The translations under genes were made by a program, and so were the position numbers. Of a stretch of 64,000 nt of DNA, positions 48,155-58,827 are shown one piece after another. Numbering within the stretch: position 1 is the first letter of the stretch; every line of letters begins with the position of its first letter. The notes below the pieces were generated by a model. It saw only the letters and a list, made by a program, of their open reading frames with translations, made no database searches and was not told where the DNA came from. This stretch comes from CAVZLD01 sp963776055 (lineage in GTDB: Bacteria > Planctomycetota > Planctomycetia > Pirellulales > Pirellulaceae): contig CAVZLD010000013.1 in assembly GCA_963776055.1 (NCBI GenBank), positions 496,001 to 560,000 on the forward strand, in the 5' to 3' direction.

Positions 48155-49093
48155 CTAGGTTAGGCTCGCGTACTGCCTGACTTGACGCACCGCGTTGACG
48201 GACACTACGCGAAAAACACGGCCCAATCGGTCGCGCCCGCAGCCATCCGGCCACACGCTGCGCATGTTCGCATTGCGACAGACGCCAAAATAGCCGCTGC
48301 CACTGCCACTCAATTGATGCCCCAATACGTCCACTCGTCGAAACTCATGCCGCAGCCGCGCGACATCCTCGGACCCCTGCAGCGCGGCCTCCTGAAGTCG
48401 ATTCCACAGGCCGGCGGACAGCGGCCCGCTCGATCCCGCCTGCCATAATGCTCCCGCACGCTCCACGCGGCGCGGAACCTTCGGCACGCGGGTCTGCTGA
48501 TACACGGCTGCTGTGGACAGCCCCCGCGCGGCCGCACCAACACGAAATGCTGGGGAGCTGCCGTCGGCAGCGGCTCCACTCGCTCGCCCCGACCACGGCA
48601 GATCGCCGCGCCACCCGCCAGAAAGAAGGGCACGTCACTACCCAGCTCCGACGCAAGGCTCATCAGTCGGGACCATGACCAGTTCAGGCCCCATAGCAGA
48701 TTGGCCCCTAGCAGCGCGGCCGCCGCATCACTGGAACCACCTCCCAAGCCGGCGGCCGAGGGAATCCGCTTCGTGAGCACGCCGCGCAAACCGGTGGGTA
48801 CGCCGCTTCGCCGCTGCAGAAGCGACTACGGCACGATAGGCCAAGTTGTCGGTCGAAGTGGGTAGATCACCCAACTCCTCCGGACGGTCCTCCGCCCGAG
48901 ACCAGCGACACGCCAGCTCGATTCGCGCATCATCGGTTACAGCGAATCGGAGCGTGTCGTACAGACTGACAGGCACCATGAGCGTTTCGATCTCATGAAA
49001 ACCGTCATCTCGCCGTTCCAGCACCTCAAGAAAGAGGTTTAGCTTGGCCGGCGTCCAGATTTCAATACGCGTCCTGCGTCGAAGCACATACAT
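48155..49093 (-). CDS. ispE: IspE, 4-diphosphocytidyl-methylerythritol kinase (frameshifted)
   Basis: GHMP-superfamily kinase of the MEP isoprenoid pathway, about 312 residues. The N-terminus reads WTPAKLNLFLEVLERRDDGFHEIETLM, typical of the family (written here by its core PAKLNLFLEVL). An indel near 48790 leads to the ATP loop PSAAGLGGGSSDAAAALLG, and a second near 48515 to the tail with GSGSGYFGVC, the last family motif. The protein ends QVRQYASLT at 48155. Start ATG 49093 (MYVLRRRTRIEIW). It is followed at 12 bases by spoVG. Confidence 0.9.
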
Positions 49094-49562
49094 GCCTTAC
49101 CTGCACGATCCATAGCTCCGGGGTTCCATCCCATGCGTGGAAATGCGTTGCGCCTTCAAAAGAAACGCGAGATCATCCAACGATCAACGGACACAAGCAG
49201 ATTTTCCAAAATTTTAGTCGGCCCCCGACCGTGGTCAACATCAGACTGAACGTCTTGGACACTATCTCTTGCGCCTCAGGCAGGTCCGCGCAGGCCATGC
49301 GACTTCGCCCAGCCGGCCCGATCGCAAGACGATTCTCCCCAACGGCGCCCCCACGTTGTTGCGCAACTGCCGCTCGTGACGACTGAGATTCACCGTATTC
49401 CCCGCGAAAAGAAGCTTGCGCAACCGGCCGAACGCCCCTCTGTCAGACCTTCGCGAGAACCCGCCGGGAACCGTCCCCAAAAACCCCCAAAGCACACTCC
49501 CGACCCAGGCACCCCACACAACCTACCCCACCAAGCAGTCACGCGCGATTCCCCCGGATGGT
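49094..49562. other. Intergenic region, 469 bases
   Basis: Upstream of ispE on the minus strand and downstream of rarA. An AT-rich patch (GATTTTCCAAAATTTTAGTC) lies at 49200-49219 and could be promoter DNA for ispE. Open frames on either strand have no motif or ribosome site. Confidence 0.4.
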
Positions 49563-50895
49563 TCAGGTTTCGGGCGACTTATCGGAACCGGCCCAATGCT
49601 GTCGCAGGATCGCCAATCTTTCGACCAATTCTTGCTCGAACCCTCGGCCGACCGGTTGGTAGTATTCGCGGGCAACTCCCAGGTACTGCTGCGCGGCCAC
49701 ACCATCCGGCGTGTCGTGCGCGTTCACGTAGGCAGTCCCGTGCTCCAAGCGGGTCGCGCCGCGGTAGTGTCCATCGCGCAAGTGACGCGGAACCGGTTGC
49801 ACGCAGTCCTGTTGCACATCTTGCTGCGCCCGACTGCAGCGCGACCGTCGAGGCATTGGACTTGGGAGCACAGGCGAGGTAGGTGACCGTCTGCGCGAGC
49901 GTGAGTTGGCATTCCGGCAGGCCGATGAACTCGCACGCCTGCAACGCGGCAACGGCCAGGGGCAGAGCTTGCGGGTCAGCATTTCCCACATCCTCACTGG
50001 CCAGAATCACCAAGCGGCGGCAGAGAAACCGGACCTCTTCGCCACCGGCCAGCATTCGGGCAAGCCAATAGATGGCGGCATCGGGATCGCTACCTCGAAC
50101 ACTCTTGATCAACGCACTAGCGCAGTCGTAGTGCAGGTCGCCCTTTCCGTCGTAGGCAAGTCCCTTCTGCGGTAGCGCTGCGATCACCAAGGAGCGTGTG
50201 AGCCGCAGCGGGCCATCGCCCGCCGAAAGCACGGCCACTTCGAGTGCCGTCAGGGCGCGCTGCGCATCGCCATCGCTGAAAGCGGCCAGGACCTCCAACG
50301 CTTCGTCCTCCACCTCGACCTGGCGGTTGCCCAAACCGCGCTTCGGATCCTGGAGAGCGGTCCGTAAGATGCTTTGGATTTCCTCCCCCGAGAGCGGTTC
50401 TAAGGCAAACACCTGACTGCGACTGACGAGCGCCGCATTGACGGCGAAGAACGGATTGCTCGTCGTTGCGCCGACGAGCAGGACAACACCGTTTTCCACA
50501 TCATGCAGCAGAACATCTTGTTGGGCGCGATTGAAGCGGTGAATCTCATCGACGAACAGCAGCGTACGCCGTCCGTTGGCCGCCAATTCATCACGGGCCT
50601 CGCTCAGCAGCAATCGCAGATCTTTCACGCCGCTCGTGACGGCACTCAACGGACGATAGACGGCGTGAGTCTCCCGTGCCAACAGATGCGCAAGCGTGGT
50701 CTTCCCCGTGCCTGGCGGACCGAACAAAATCACGGAGCCAAGTCGGTCAGCGCGGAGCAATCGCCACAGCAGGCAACCCTCGCCTAGTAAGTGTCGTTGT
50801 CCGACGAATTCCTCCAGCGACCGTGGTCGCATTCGCGCGGCAAGCGGTTGCGCCTGTCGCAGGTGATCTTGTTCCAGCGCATCAAATAAAGACAT
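49563..50895 (-). CDS. rarA: RarA/MgsA-type AAA+ replication recombination protein (frameshifted)
   Basis: DNA-dependent ATPase acting at stalled replication forks, about 443 residues. Start ATG 50895 (MSLFDALEQDHLR). Walker A FGPPGTGKTTLAHLL, Walker B LFVDEIHRF, sensor motif VGATTSNP and the domain with LCRRLVILASEDVGNADP are clear. The first frame carries on past 49830, but the conserved tail HLRDGHYRGATRLEHG is in another frame ending at 49563, so one indel sits near 49830 in the run after APKSNAS. The family is widespread in bacteria. Confidence 0.92.
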
Positions 50896-51216
50896 TCCTC
50901 ACTCCTGACCCCGCGAATTCGAACTACGATGACTATCGTACGATGGGGAACGGAACCGTCAACGTAGACCACACGCTGCGCCGCGACGAGTGCCAAACGA
51001 CATGTTCGCCCCGTCCGACGCTGTCGCGCGGAATGACTCCACAGCGTTTGTCAAGAGCGAACACGGGTCCGTTTTTCGACCGGAGGAATGTCCCTTGGTA
51101 TCGTTTGTCGGCTACGTTTATAATACGAGTTCCGCCTCACCGTGATTCGTACATCATGGCCGGTGCCATGACCCCAAACAATCGACGGATACTGATATTG
51201 ATAAGGAGCTTGACCG
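50896..51216. other. Divergent region between rarA and DUF2617 gene
   Basis: No gene is seen. A sigma-70-like promoter candidate on the plus strand is listed separately. The rarA side shows no clear boxes. Confidence 0.4.
51095..51124 (+). promoter_or_regulatory. Candidate sigma-70-type promoter
   Basis: TTGGTA at 51095-51100 and TATAAT at 51119-51124 with an 18-base spacer. It lies about 92 bases before the DUF2617 start. The -10 is perfect; the -35 matches three or four of six. Confidence 0.45.
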
Positions 51217-51760
51217 GTGCCGGTCGTCCGCCCCAAGATCGCCGAGTTGGTATTTCAGGTGTTCGGCCGCCGCCCTGCACCCGGAGCTGTTCGAGTTCCA
51301 TCAAACGCGGGTCGTGGAACGGGGTGGCTATCACGCCAAAGTCCAGATCACGAGTGCCGGCCACTTGGTAACTTGGCGGTACGGGGGAATCACGCTGACC
51401 GAGGTAGCCACATCCGCACACCACCCGTTGCCGCAACGCCGTCGACTCATCTGTCACCGGTTGCAGGGCGAGCGAACCGACAAGGTGGAATGCCGCGATG
51501 GCTGTCGCTACGAGATGAATGTCCAGCTTGAACCGCTGGATCCGGAGGTTTTTTGGGGCTTCCAGCAGGAGTTGATGCTCGACGGTCGTCGCCAAGGCAT
51601 GTTGCATGCGTTTGATGCGAGCGGCCGAGTTTCGCTGGGAGCGATCAGCTACATTCACTTGGAAAGCCGCAATCGCAGCTTGCGCGTGCAGGCTTTCCAC
51701 ACCTTCCCCGACGACAGCGCCATCATGAAAAGCCAGTCGCTGTTCCGGTTGCCCGACTAG
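51217..51760 (+). CDS. DUF2617-like protein (frameshifted)
   Basis: About 181 residues. Start ATG 51217 (MPVVRPKIAELVFQVFGRR). An indel near 51270 leads to the frame with HPELFEFHQTRVVERGGYH, GHLVTWRYGGITLTEVA and RLQGERTDKVECRDGCRYE. The end contains ESRNRSLRVQAFHTFPDDSA and KSQSLFRLPD. The alternating beta pattern and these blocks recall DUF2617, known mostly from planctomycetes and actinobacteria; function unknown. Cytoplasmic, no signal peptide. Confidence 0.75.
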
Positions 51761-52091
51761 AGCACATTGCCAACCCTCTTCCGGAGGTCGGGCAGTTGAT
51801 AAGTTGTTGGTTCCAAAAAACATGGCACCACCCGCCCGCACCGCGGGAGGGTCGGACGCGGAGCGGCCGGGGAGGGCGAAACTTCTGAGCCATTTTTCTT
51901 GGCAGACTCTCGGCTCGGCGGGAGCCTCGCCTTCCCGGATTCGAAACTCGCCCCCCGGTTGTAAAACTCCGCCTCCCGGGTTCGAACGGCGTTTTATTCA
52001 CGACGGTGCGGCGAATGGTCCTCCGGAGACAACGCGAAACGGGGCATCACCGGACTCTCGTCGGTCGTCCGGGGCCCTTGCCGCGCCGCCG
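51761..52091. other. Convergent intergenic region with GC-rich repeat
   Basis: Between the DUF2617 gene and the hydrolase. It holds the CTCGGCGG-family element listed separately and no gene. Confidence 0.5.
51834..51992. repeat. Intergenic element of the CTCGGCGG family, copy 2
   Basis: Includes CGGCTCGGCGGGAGCCTCGC, a facing CCGGGGAGGGCGA (inverted with TCGCCTTCCCGG), and two imperfect direct repeats around CTTCCCGGATTCGAA and CCTCCCGGGTTCGAA. It is non-coding and may form a hairpin in RNA. Confidence 0.5.
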
Positions 52092-52894
52092 TCAATCGTC
52101 GAGTTCCGCCAGAAATCGGCGGATCGCCGCATTCACAAGCTGGGGTTGTTCCATCGGCGCGAGATGGCCGGCGCCGGCGATCTCCTCGTACCGGGCGTTT
52201 GGCAGGGCCGCCGCGAGAGAGCGCATTTCTGCGGCCGGTGTAATTTGATCATCTTGTCCGCAGAGGACGAGCGTCGGTTGCACGATCTCCGACAGCTGCG
52301 CCCGCCTATCCGGCCGACCGGCCATTCCGCGTTGGGCCGCAGCGAACGTGAAAGCCGAAGTGCGCGCGATCATTTGCCGCGTCTGCTCGACGAGTTCCGG
52401 AGCTTGGGGAAGCGTGCCGCCAGCGAACAGGCGCGGCAACATTTCGTCGGCCACGGCCGATACTCCTTCGCGCACTGCGCCTGCGCTGCCGCCTCCCGTC
52501 CGGCAGCTACTTCCGGCGTGTCGGCAGCCGCCCGGGTGTCGCACAGAATCAACCCCGCCAGGCGCTCCCGATAAGTCTGCCAGAACTGCAGCGCCACGTA
52601 TCCGCCCATCGAAAGGCCGCCGATTACGATGGGCTGGTCTAGCGAAAGTGCATCCAACAATCCCGCCAGGTCATCCGACATCTGCCGCATCGTCATCTCA
52701 CCGTCCGCCGGACTGCTGCGGCCGAAACCACGCAAATCGGGGGCCAGCAGCCGACAACAGTCCGAGAGGGGCTGTTGCGGAAGCCACATCGTATGATCGA
52801 GTGGAAACCCGTGCACTAACAGCAGGGGAATCCCTTGGCCCTGATCGAACAGGTGGATCACTCCCTGGGGCCCCTCGACAATTCGGTTTACCAT
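52092..52894 (-). CDS. Alpha/beta hydrolase (frameshifted)
   Basis: About 267 residues, alpha/beta-hydrolase fold. Start ATG 52894 (MVNRIVEGPQGVIHLFDQG). The oxyanion-hole motif LLVHGFPLDHTMW, LLAPDLRGFGRS and nucleophile GGLSMGGYVA with Ser in G-x-S-x-G are clear. After an indel near 52480 come LVLCGQDDQITP with the acid and GAGHLAPMEQPQ with the catalytic His. Cytoplasmic. It overlaps the upstream DUF2752 gene by 7 bases. Substrate unknown. Confidence 0.9.
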
Positions 52895-53406
52895 CCCATG
52901 ATCCTTTCGACACCGCGGCCGATCCACTGCAGTAGCAGTACGCCGACCGCTCCCCAGACCACCCAATTCCACACGGATCCATCAACCGGTCTCCGACCGG
53001 TATACCAACGGCGGATCTGCCAGACTCGGTAGGGCACCTGTGCCAGGATCAAACCGAACCACAGAGGCCCGGCAGGATTGTATTGCCAGGCGGCCGCCCA
53101 ATCGCCGTGCGCCAAACTGATGAAGCTCCGCGTCATACCGCACCCCGGGCAATCGTACCCGGCGATCCAACGAAAAGCACAACTCATGGGCAGCGACCGG
53201 CCCACCAGCGGAAGAACGACCCCTCGTCCCGGTTCCACTCGAAGCAGAAACGAGGTGCACAAAACGAAGGTGGCCAGCAGCAAGTAGGACCACTCCTGCC
53301 GCACGGAGGCGGAATCGCTCCGAACACACTCCGCACGGACCGGCGGTTCCGGCATTGGTTGTCCCCCGGGACTTGACGGACCCCCGTGCTCATTCATCGA
53401 CAACAA
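52888..53406 (-). CDS. DUF2752 membrane protein
   Basis: 172 residues (169 if ATG 53397 is used). Two or three membrane segments (LLLATFVLCTSFLLRVEPG, LWFGLILAQVPYRVW, WVVWGAVGVLLLQWI). The diagnostic DUF2752 block is FRWIAGYDCPGCGMTRSFISL with its C-x2-C. The conserved His is in LAHGDWAAAW. Function unknown. Its end overlaps the hydrolase start, so the two are cotranscribed; it starts 18 bases after the HEAT/TPR gene stop. Confidence 0.85.
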   Translation of the reverse strand: MLSMNEHGGPSSPGGQPMPEPPVRAECVRSDSASVRQEWSYLLLATFVLCTSFLLRVEPGRGVVLPLVGRSLPMSCAFRWIAGYDCPGCGMTRSFISLAHGDWAAAWQYNPAGPLWFGLILAQVPYRVWQIRRWYTGRRPVDGSVWNWVVWGAVGVLLLQWIGRGVERIMGW

Positions 53407-53424
53407 CTCGACTCGGGTCAGACG

Positions 53425-55328
53425 CTACGGGGACTCGCTGGCCGATCCGTGCGGGACCGACGGGGACGTATCGGAATTCGGCTCCACTGCGGCGGACGCT
53501 TCCCCGGATGAATCCGTCTCTTGTTCGCGAAGGGCCTTTTCGAACAGTTCCAATTGGAGTCGAATTTGCCCCGAACCGGGTTCCCGTTCGACGGCCCTTC
53601 GCTGGTGCTTGACCGCCTGCTGCAGTTCCCCGACCGCGTAATAACAACGCGCCAACGTATCCAGGTAGCCCGGATCGTCCGGCATCAGTTCGAGCGACCG
53701 CAGACTACTCTCCAGGGCGGCTTGCAGATCCCCATCGGTATTGGCAACCAGCCAGGCGAACTGATTGAACATCAGGGCCAGTCGATCCTTGCTTTCTTCG
53801 TTCGGCGCGGCCTGGTAATTCCGGTCGGCCAACAGGATCGCCGAGCGGAATCGATTGGCCAGTGCGTCGATCCGTTGCTGCGTCCGTTGCCGCCAGTCCT
53901 CGGAGGCCTCGGGAATGCGATGCATGGCAATCAGAATATCGGCGTTGAACGCATCGTGACTCAGAGCCTGCTCCAGTTGTTCTCGTTCTTCGTCGAACAG
54001 TCGCTTGGCGTGCAAGTCTTTGCGCGTGAGAGGTACATTTGTCCGCGAATGAGCCCCGGATCACGCTGGAGTTCCTGCAGGCGGCGAACGATCGTCGTGT
54101 CACGATCCAGCAGTCGCACGACTTCCTGCAAGGCGTTGTACGCCTCGTCGTAGCGGCTCCAGTCATGCAGCAGCCAGCCGAGACGAATGCGGGCCTCGAG
54201 GTTCGGATGCGTGCCTTCCTCCGATGACTGGATCGTCTGTCGATACTCCTGTTCGGCCCAGTCCACAAATCCTCGCTTCTGCAGGTCGCGCCCCAGTTCG
54301 ACGTGGAGGAACGGTTCTTCCGCCACCTGCGTCTTGCCGGGCTTGGGCGGCTACTCCTCCGCTGCGGCCGTCTGTCCCTGCCGTCGACAGACTCCGCGCG
54401 GCGGTACAACAGGTAGCGGATCCGTGTCGAAGGCTTCGGAAAACTCCTCCGCCAGCGCCTCGATCAGCGACCAGGCGGAGCGTTGCAGGAGCCAATCGGC
54501 CGTTTCGAGCAGGTCGACGCGGGAGGCCTGCTGCCAATCGAGCGTGCGGCGCATGGTCGCGATCGCCTTATCGCGATGTCCCTGCTTCTCCCACATGTCA
54601 ACCTGCCACCGCAGAAAGTCGCGGAGGAGTTCCAAGCGGAGCTTGTCCGGTCGCAACTGCAGCGCCGCAGCCTCGGCCTCGGACAGCCGATCCCAGTCCT
54701 GCCGACCAAGGAGGGATCTTCCAGGTAGCCGGCATAGACGCGGAGCCATTCCGCGCCGGTCCGTCGGCTGGTCCCCACCGCTTGGTCGATCCGCTCCGAC
54801 CAGGGCACACCCTCGCCCGGCGCGTCGGGCAGCGGATAGCCCAAGGCCAACAAGGCGGCTCGTTTGGAAAGATAGTCCGAGGTCTCGAAACGCGCCAGTC
54901 GGCAGAGCGGTTCCAGTGCGACACCACCGGCGAGTCCGGCCAGACGTTGCAGGTCGGATTGCCGTTCTTCGAGGCCTTCCCGCTGGTAGCTTCGCAGGAT
55001 CTCTTGAACTTCGGGCGAGTCGTCTTCGCGGACCCACGACACGCGGATGGCTGCGCACCAGATACTCGACCTGCTTGCGGACCTCCATGTCCTCGTGCAA
55101 CTGGGCGTCCTGCAACGCATCGAAAGCCTGCACGCCCAATTCGGCCAGTCCGAGCGGGCTTTTCCCGCTGGGAATATTCGCGGGAACCAAGCTGCTCGAT
55201 CAGCCGTTCCACGCGAACCTGGGCCGGCAGCGGTGCCGGCAACGAGTCATCGGCGGGAGCCATTTGGCCCAGCAGCAGCAGCAGTGAGCTCCAGCCAGCC
55301 AGCGGGGATCACGCCCACGACGACCCAT
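53425..55328 (-). CDS. Secreted HEAT- plus TPR-repeat protein (multiply frameshifted)
   Basis: About 635 codons. Start ATG 55328 (MGRRGRDPRWLAG); a one-base indel in the next bases leads to SSLLLLLGQMAPADDS, a hydrophobic signal-like segment. The N-terminal half has HEAT-like helical repeats (GSREYSQREKARSGLAELGV, QAFDALQDAQLHEDMEV, FETSDYLSKRAALLALG). The C-terminal half is TPR (YDEAYNALQEVVRLLD, YLDTLARCYYAVGELQQAVK). At least five frame switches separate the parts. The end is Ser/Glu-rich. A periplasmic scaffold is likely. Downstream genes (DUF2752, hydrolase) follow closely. Confidence 0.75.
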
Positions 55329-55361
55329 GCAGCAGGAATGGCTAGGTCGAACCCCGTCGTG

Positions 55362-55980
55362 TCATGGCCACCTGCTTCCCGATCCGACAGTCGGCAGCGC
55401 ACAGAGTTCTTCCACCGTGCGGCGGAGACACACTGGGTCGTACCGCCGCGCACCGACGATTCCACCCTTGTGTGGCTCTCGGATTTCGCGATCGCGGGAT
55501 ACCAGCCGATGAATCACGAGCAAGCCGATGCGCCTGTCGCCGGCGTCAGCGGCCTCGTCCATCTCCTGGATATACCGCCGCAATCGTTCGTTCTCGTCCA
55601 GAATATCCTTGAGCCGCAGCATGTTCTGCACACGTTTCAGCAGTTCCGGTTTGGTCACCGGCTTGGAGAGGAAATCGTCGGTCCCGGCGGCCACGGCGCG
55701 TTCGATGTCCCCCAGTTCGTTCAGCGCCGTGACCATCAGCACCATGATGCGACTGGTCTTGGGATTCGCCTTCATCTGCTGACAAACCTCAAAACCACTT
55801 CGTTTGGGCATCATCACGTCCAGCAGAACCAGGTCCGGTCTGAAAGGAGCCGACTTTCGCGATCGTCTCTTCGCCGTCGTAGGCAAACTCCAGTTCGCAA
55901 TCGACCTCTGCCAAGTACGCCTCCAGCAGTTCGGCGTTCGCCTGGTTGTCGTCGGCAATCAGAATCTTATTCTCAGACAT
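55362..55980 (-). CDS. Response regulator, receiver domain plus short C-terminus (frameshifted)
   Basis: About 206 residues. Start ATG 55980 (MSENKILIADDNQANAELL) with GGAG about seven bases upstream. Receiver acidic pair DD, then after an indel near 55850 FRPDLVLLDVMMPKRSG with the phospho-acceptor Asp, VTALNE with Thr and LSKPVTKPE with Lys. The C-terminal part is a coiled coil (LKDILDENERLRRYIQE) and a basic tail without DNA-binding motif. It lies 35 bases after glyA. It is likely a single-domain-type adaptor; the kinase is not in the window. Confidence 0.85.
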
Positions 55981-56015
55981 GATGGACTCCGGCCGCAGCG
56001 GCTCGCGTGCCAAGT

Positions 56016-57279
56016 TCAAACCGTTTCGCAGGCCAGGCCGGGCACCGGGAAACTCTGACAGAGTTCCGCCACGGCCGGGCGGTATGTCTGGACAGTTGGG
56101 TCTCGTCGTCCGGCTGTTGCAGCGCCTGTCAGCATCCAGCCGCCGATCTGCTGCATCTCGTCGGTGCCCATTCCGCGAGTCGTGAGTGCGGGGGTCCCGA
56201 TGCGGATCCCCGAGGGGTCCATCGGCTTGCCGTTGGTCGAAGGGGATCATATTCTTGTTGACCGTGATCCCACAGCGTTCCAACGCCCGTTCGGCCGATC
56301 TGTCCGCCCAGGCCGAGCGGCGTGACATCGGCCAGCACCAGATGGTTGTCCGTGCCGCCGCTGACCAGTTGCAGACCGCCCTCCTGCAGGACCGCCGCCA
56401 GCAGCCTGGGCATTTTCGAATGACGCTGCGGGCATAGTCACGGAACTCCGGCTGCAGGGCTTCGCCCAGACAGACCGCCTTGCCGGCAATCACGTGCATC
56501 AACGGGCCTGCCCTGAAGTCCCGGGAAATACGCTGCGATCCAGATCCTGCGCATACTGCCTGCTTGCACAGGCAGAGGCCCGCCCGGGGCCCGCGGAGCG
56601 TCTTGTGAGTGGTCGTGGTCACGAAGTCGGCCACCGGAACCGGATTGTCGTGCAGCCCGGCCGCGACCAAGCCCGCATAGTGGGCCATGTCCACCATCAG
56701 CTTCGCGCCGACCTCCTCGGCAATCTCGGCGAATCGGGCGTGGGGAATCTCGCGGGGATAGGCGCTGGCTCCGGCGATGATCAGTTTCGGACGGTGCTCC
56801 CGCGCCAGGCGGCCACCTGATCAAAGTCAATCCGCTGCGTGTCCGGCGTGACACCGTAGTGCTCGAAGCGGTACAGACGTCCGGAGATATTCAGTTTCAT
56901 CCCATGCGTCAGGTGCCCGCCGTGGGCCAGGTCCAGTCCGAGGACCGCGTCCCCCGGTTCGAGGACCGTCAGGTAGACGGCCATGTTGGCCTGCGAGCCG
57001 GAATGCGGCTGCACGTTCACATGCTCGTGCACCGAACAGTCGCTTTGCCCGCTCGCGGGCCAGATCTTCAATCACGTCCACATGTTCGCAGCCGCCGTAG
57101 TAACGGCGTCCCGGGTAGCCTTCGGCGTACTTGTTGGTCAAAACGGTACCCACGGCCTGCAGCACCGCCGCACTGGTGTAGTTCTCGCTGGCGATCATCT
57201 CCAACCGTCCCGTTGCCGGTCGGTTTCGGCCTGGATCGCCGACCAGACCGTCCGGGTCCTGATGCTGCAACAGATTCAT
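56016..57279 (-). CDS. glyA: Serine hydroxymethyltransferase (multiply frameshifted)
   Basis: PLP enzyme converting serine and tetrahydrofolate to glycine and methylene-THF. About 421 codons, the normal length. Motifs in different frames: LEMIASENYTSAAVLQAVG, NKYAEGYPGRRYYGGCEHVD, NVQPHSGSQANMAVY, the DLAHGGHLTHG block, LMVDMAHYAGLVAAG and the PLP-lysine motif TTTTHKTLRGPRAGL. Further SGGTDNHLVL, TRGMGTDEMQQIG and the end at 56016 follow. At least six frame switches occur. Start ATG 57279 with GGAGGTG upstream; a GTG at 57288 is also possible. It precedes a response regulator. Confidence 0.9.
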
Positions 57280-57437
57280 GATGGACACTCACCTCCAGGG
57301 AAAGGCTTTCGACGGGCCGACGGTCTCCCGGCACCCGCCGCCCATTGGTATGCAGTCACCCAAAGGTCTGATTTTTGGCTGCGGATGGGAAGCGTCAATC
57401 GGGCGAGCTGGACCTGCGAGCGGCTCGACCGAGACCG

Positions 57438-58682
57438 TCAGCTGCGCCCTCGATTGTCGCCGCGCCGCCCCGCTCGATCATTGACCTGCAGAAACAACAC
57501 ACCGGTCGTGCTCCGGGTACGAGCAGTGCGATCACGACCGATCGGGCAGCGGCTGCAAGAGCGCGGCCTGTTTTCCCGAAGCGTGCGGAGTGGCCGGACG
57601 GCAGCCAGCAGCATTCCCAGCGGCGCCCCGTCATAATACTCTAGCGTGACTCCGTCCGGTTCACACCACCAAATCTCGCGGTTCCTGGGCCATCTGATAG
57701 CGTCCTTTGGCGCGGATCCGATAGCGACTGGCCGGCCTCGGAGGGCCAAGCCGGTGGACTGCCAGCCCCGATGGGCCGCCACGCGAATCCCGCTTGCCCC
57801 GGAGCAGCCGGTCGGCCGGCGGATAGGTCACTTGGTCTTCCGCCGGCGTCGTAACCGTAATCCAGATGGGCGAGAAACAGCTGCCAGGCTTCCTGCAACT
57901 CCTGAGGCGAGCCTCTGCAATGTTCGCCAGAAGTCGGCTGGTTGAAGTCGGTCGTCGGATCGCCGAACCTGGCGAGGCAGCCGACGAAAGAGCGGCCGCC
58001 AGCGAGGATGGCCATCCAGAAAGGCGGCCGCGGCCCATGCCCAGGCATAGGGCTCAACCTGGCGAAAGCGAGCCGTCTCCAACTGCAACACTTCCCCCAG
58101 CGAGAAGGCCTGCCCCTTTCGACAGCCGCCCGAATCAGCTTGATCCGTCCCCAGTAAGGAACCGCTTCCCGCCGCTCGCGGAAAATGGCGAAGCGTCAAT
58201 CGCCCGTCCTGCCAGCGATGCGTCCCAGCAGTTCCGCGACGCCTTCCATGATACCAAGCCGGGCCCGCCCCCCCAAGCGCGGACCGCATGAAAGCGTGGG
58301 TCCCCTCATGCAGCACAAGATGCCGCAGAAAGTAGTCGCTCGGCTGTTCCAACACCCAAAGATCGTTGCCTCGCTGATAGCCGTGCGGAAACGGCGGGAG
58401 GTCGTCGGGCAACAGGCCTGCCTGCCGAAACCGCGCCCGATCGCGGATCAAGCATCCCCGCACATGCCAGGTTCCTTCCGCCGGCAGGCGTACGCCAAAA
58501 TACTCGGCCCACTGAGGCACCGCCTGATCGAAGACCTCCGGCAGCTCGCGAACCGCCGGGCTGACCGGCAAATCGGTGATGAAAGTCACATAGCGGCCAT
58601 GCAACCGGTGCAGTCCATCGGTCGCAGGATCGGCCGCTTGACCAGCTGCCGACAGAATCCACCAACAACTCACGAACACCAT
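57438..58682 (-). CDS. Secreted DUF1570-like metalloprotease-type protein (frameshifted)
   Basis: About 415 codons. Start ATG 58682 (MVFVSCWWILSAAGQAADPA, signal peptide); a GTG at 58742 would add an Arg-rich n-region. The zinc site HEGTHAFM (HExxH) is in a block LVLHEGTHAFMRSALGG, followed by GPAWYH, where a nearby frame reads HEGVAELL, the usual second family motif. Repairs near 58240 and downstream to 57438 are needed (e.g. LQEAWQLFLAHLDYGYD and LRGRPVAI in different frames). The C-terminal part has YDGAPLGMLLAAV. Function unknown; the fold recalls DUF1570 of planctomycetes. Confidence 0.75.
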
Positions 58683-58827
58683 CCATCTCGCCAGACGGAC
58701 TTGTCGCCGAAGTTGCTCGCTGTTGTTGCCCTCTACCTTCACGCACAAATCCTCGGTACGGTGGCATCCTGCGTCCATTGTAACCTGTGCTCCCGCTGTT
58801 CCGACGTCCAACTGCGGAACCCCTGCC

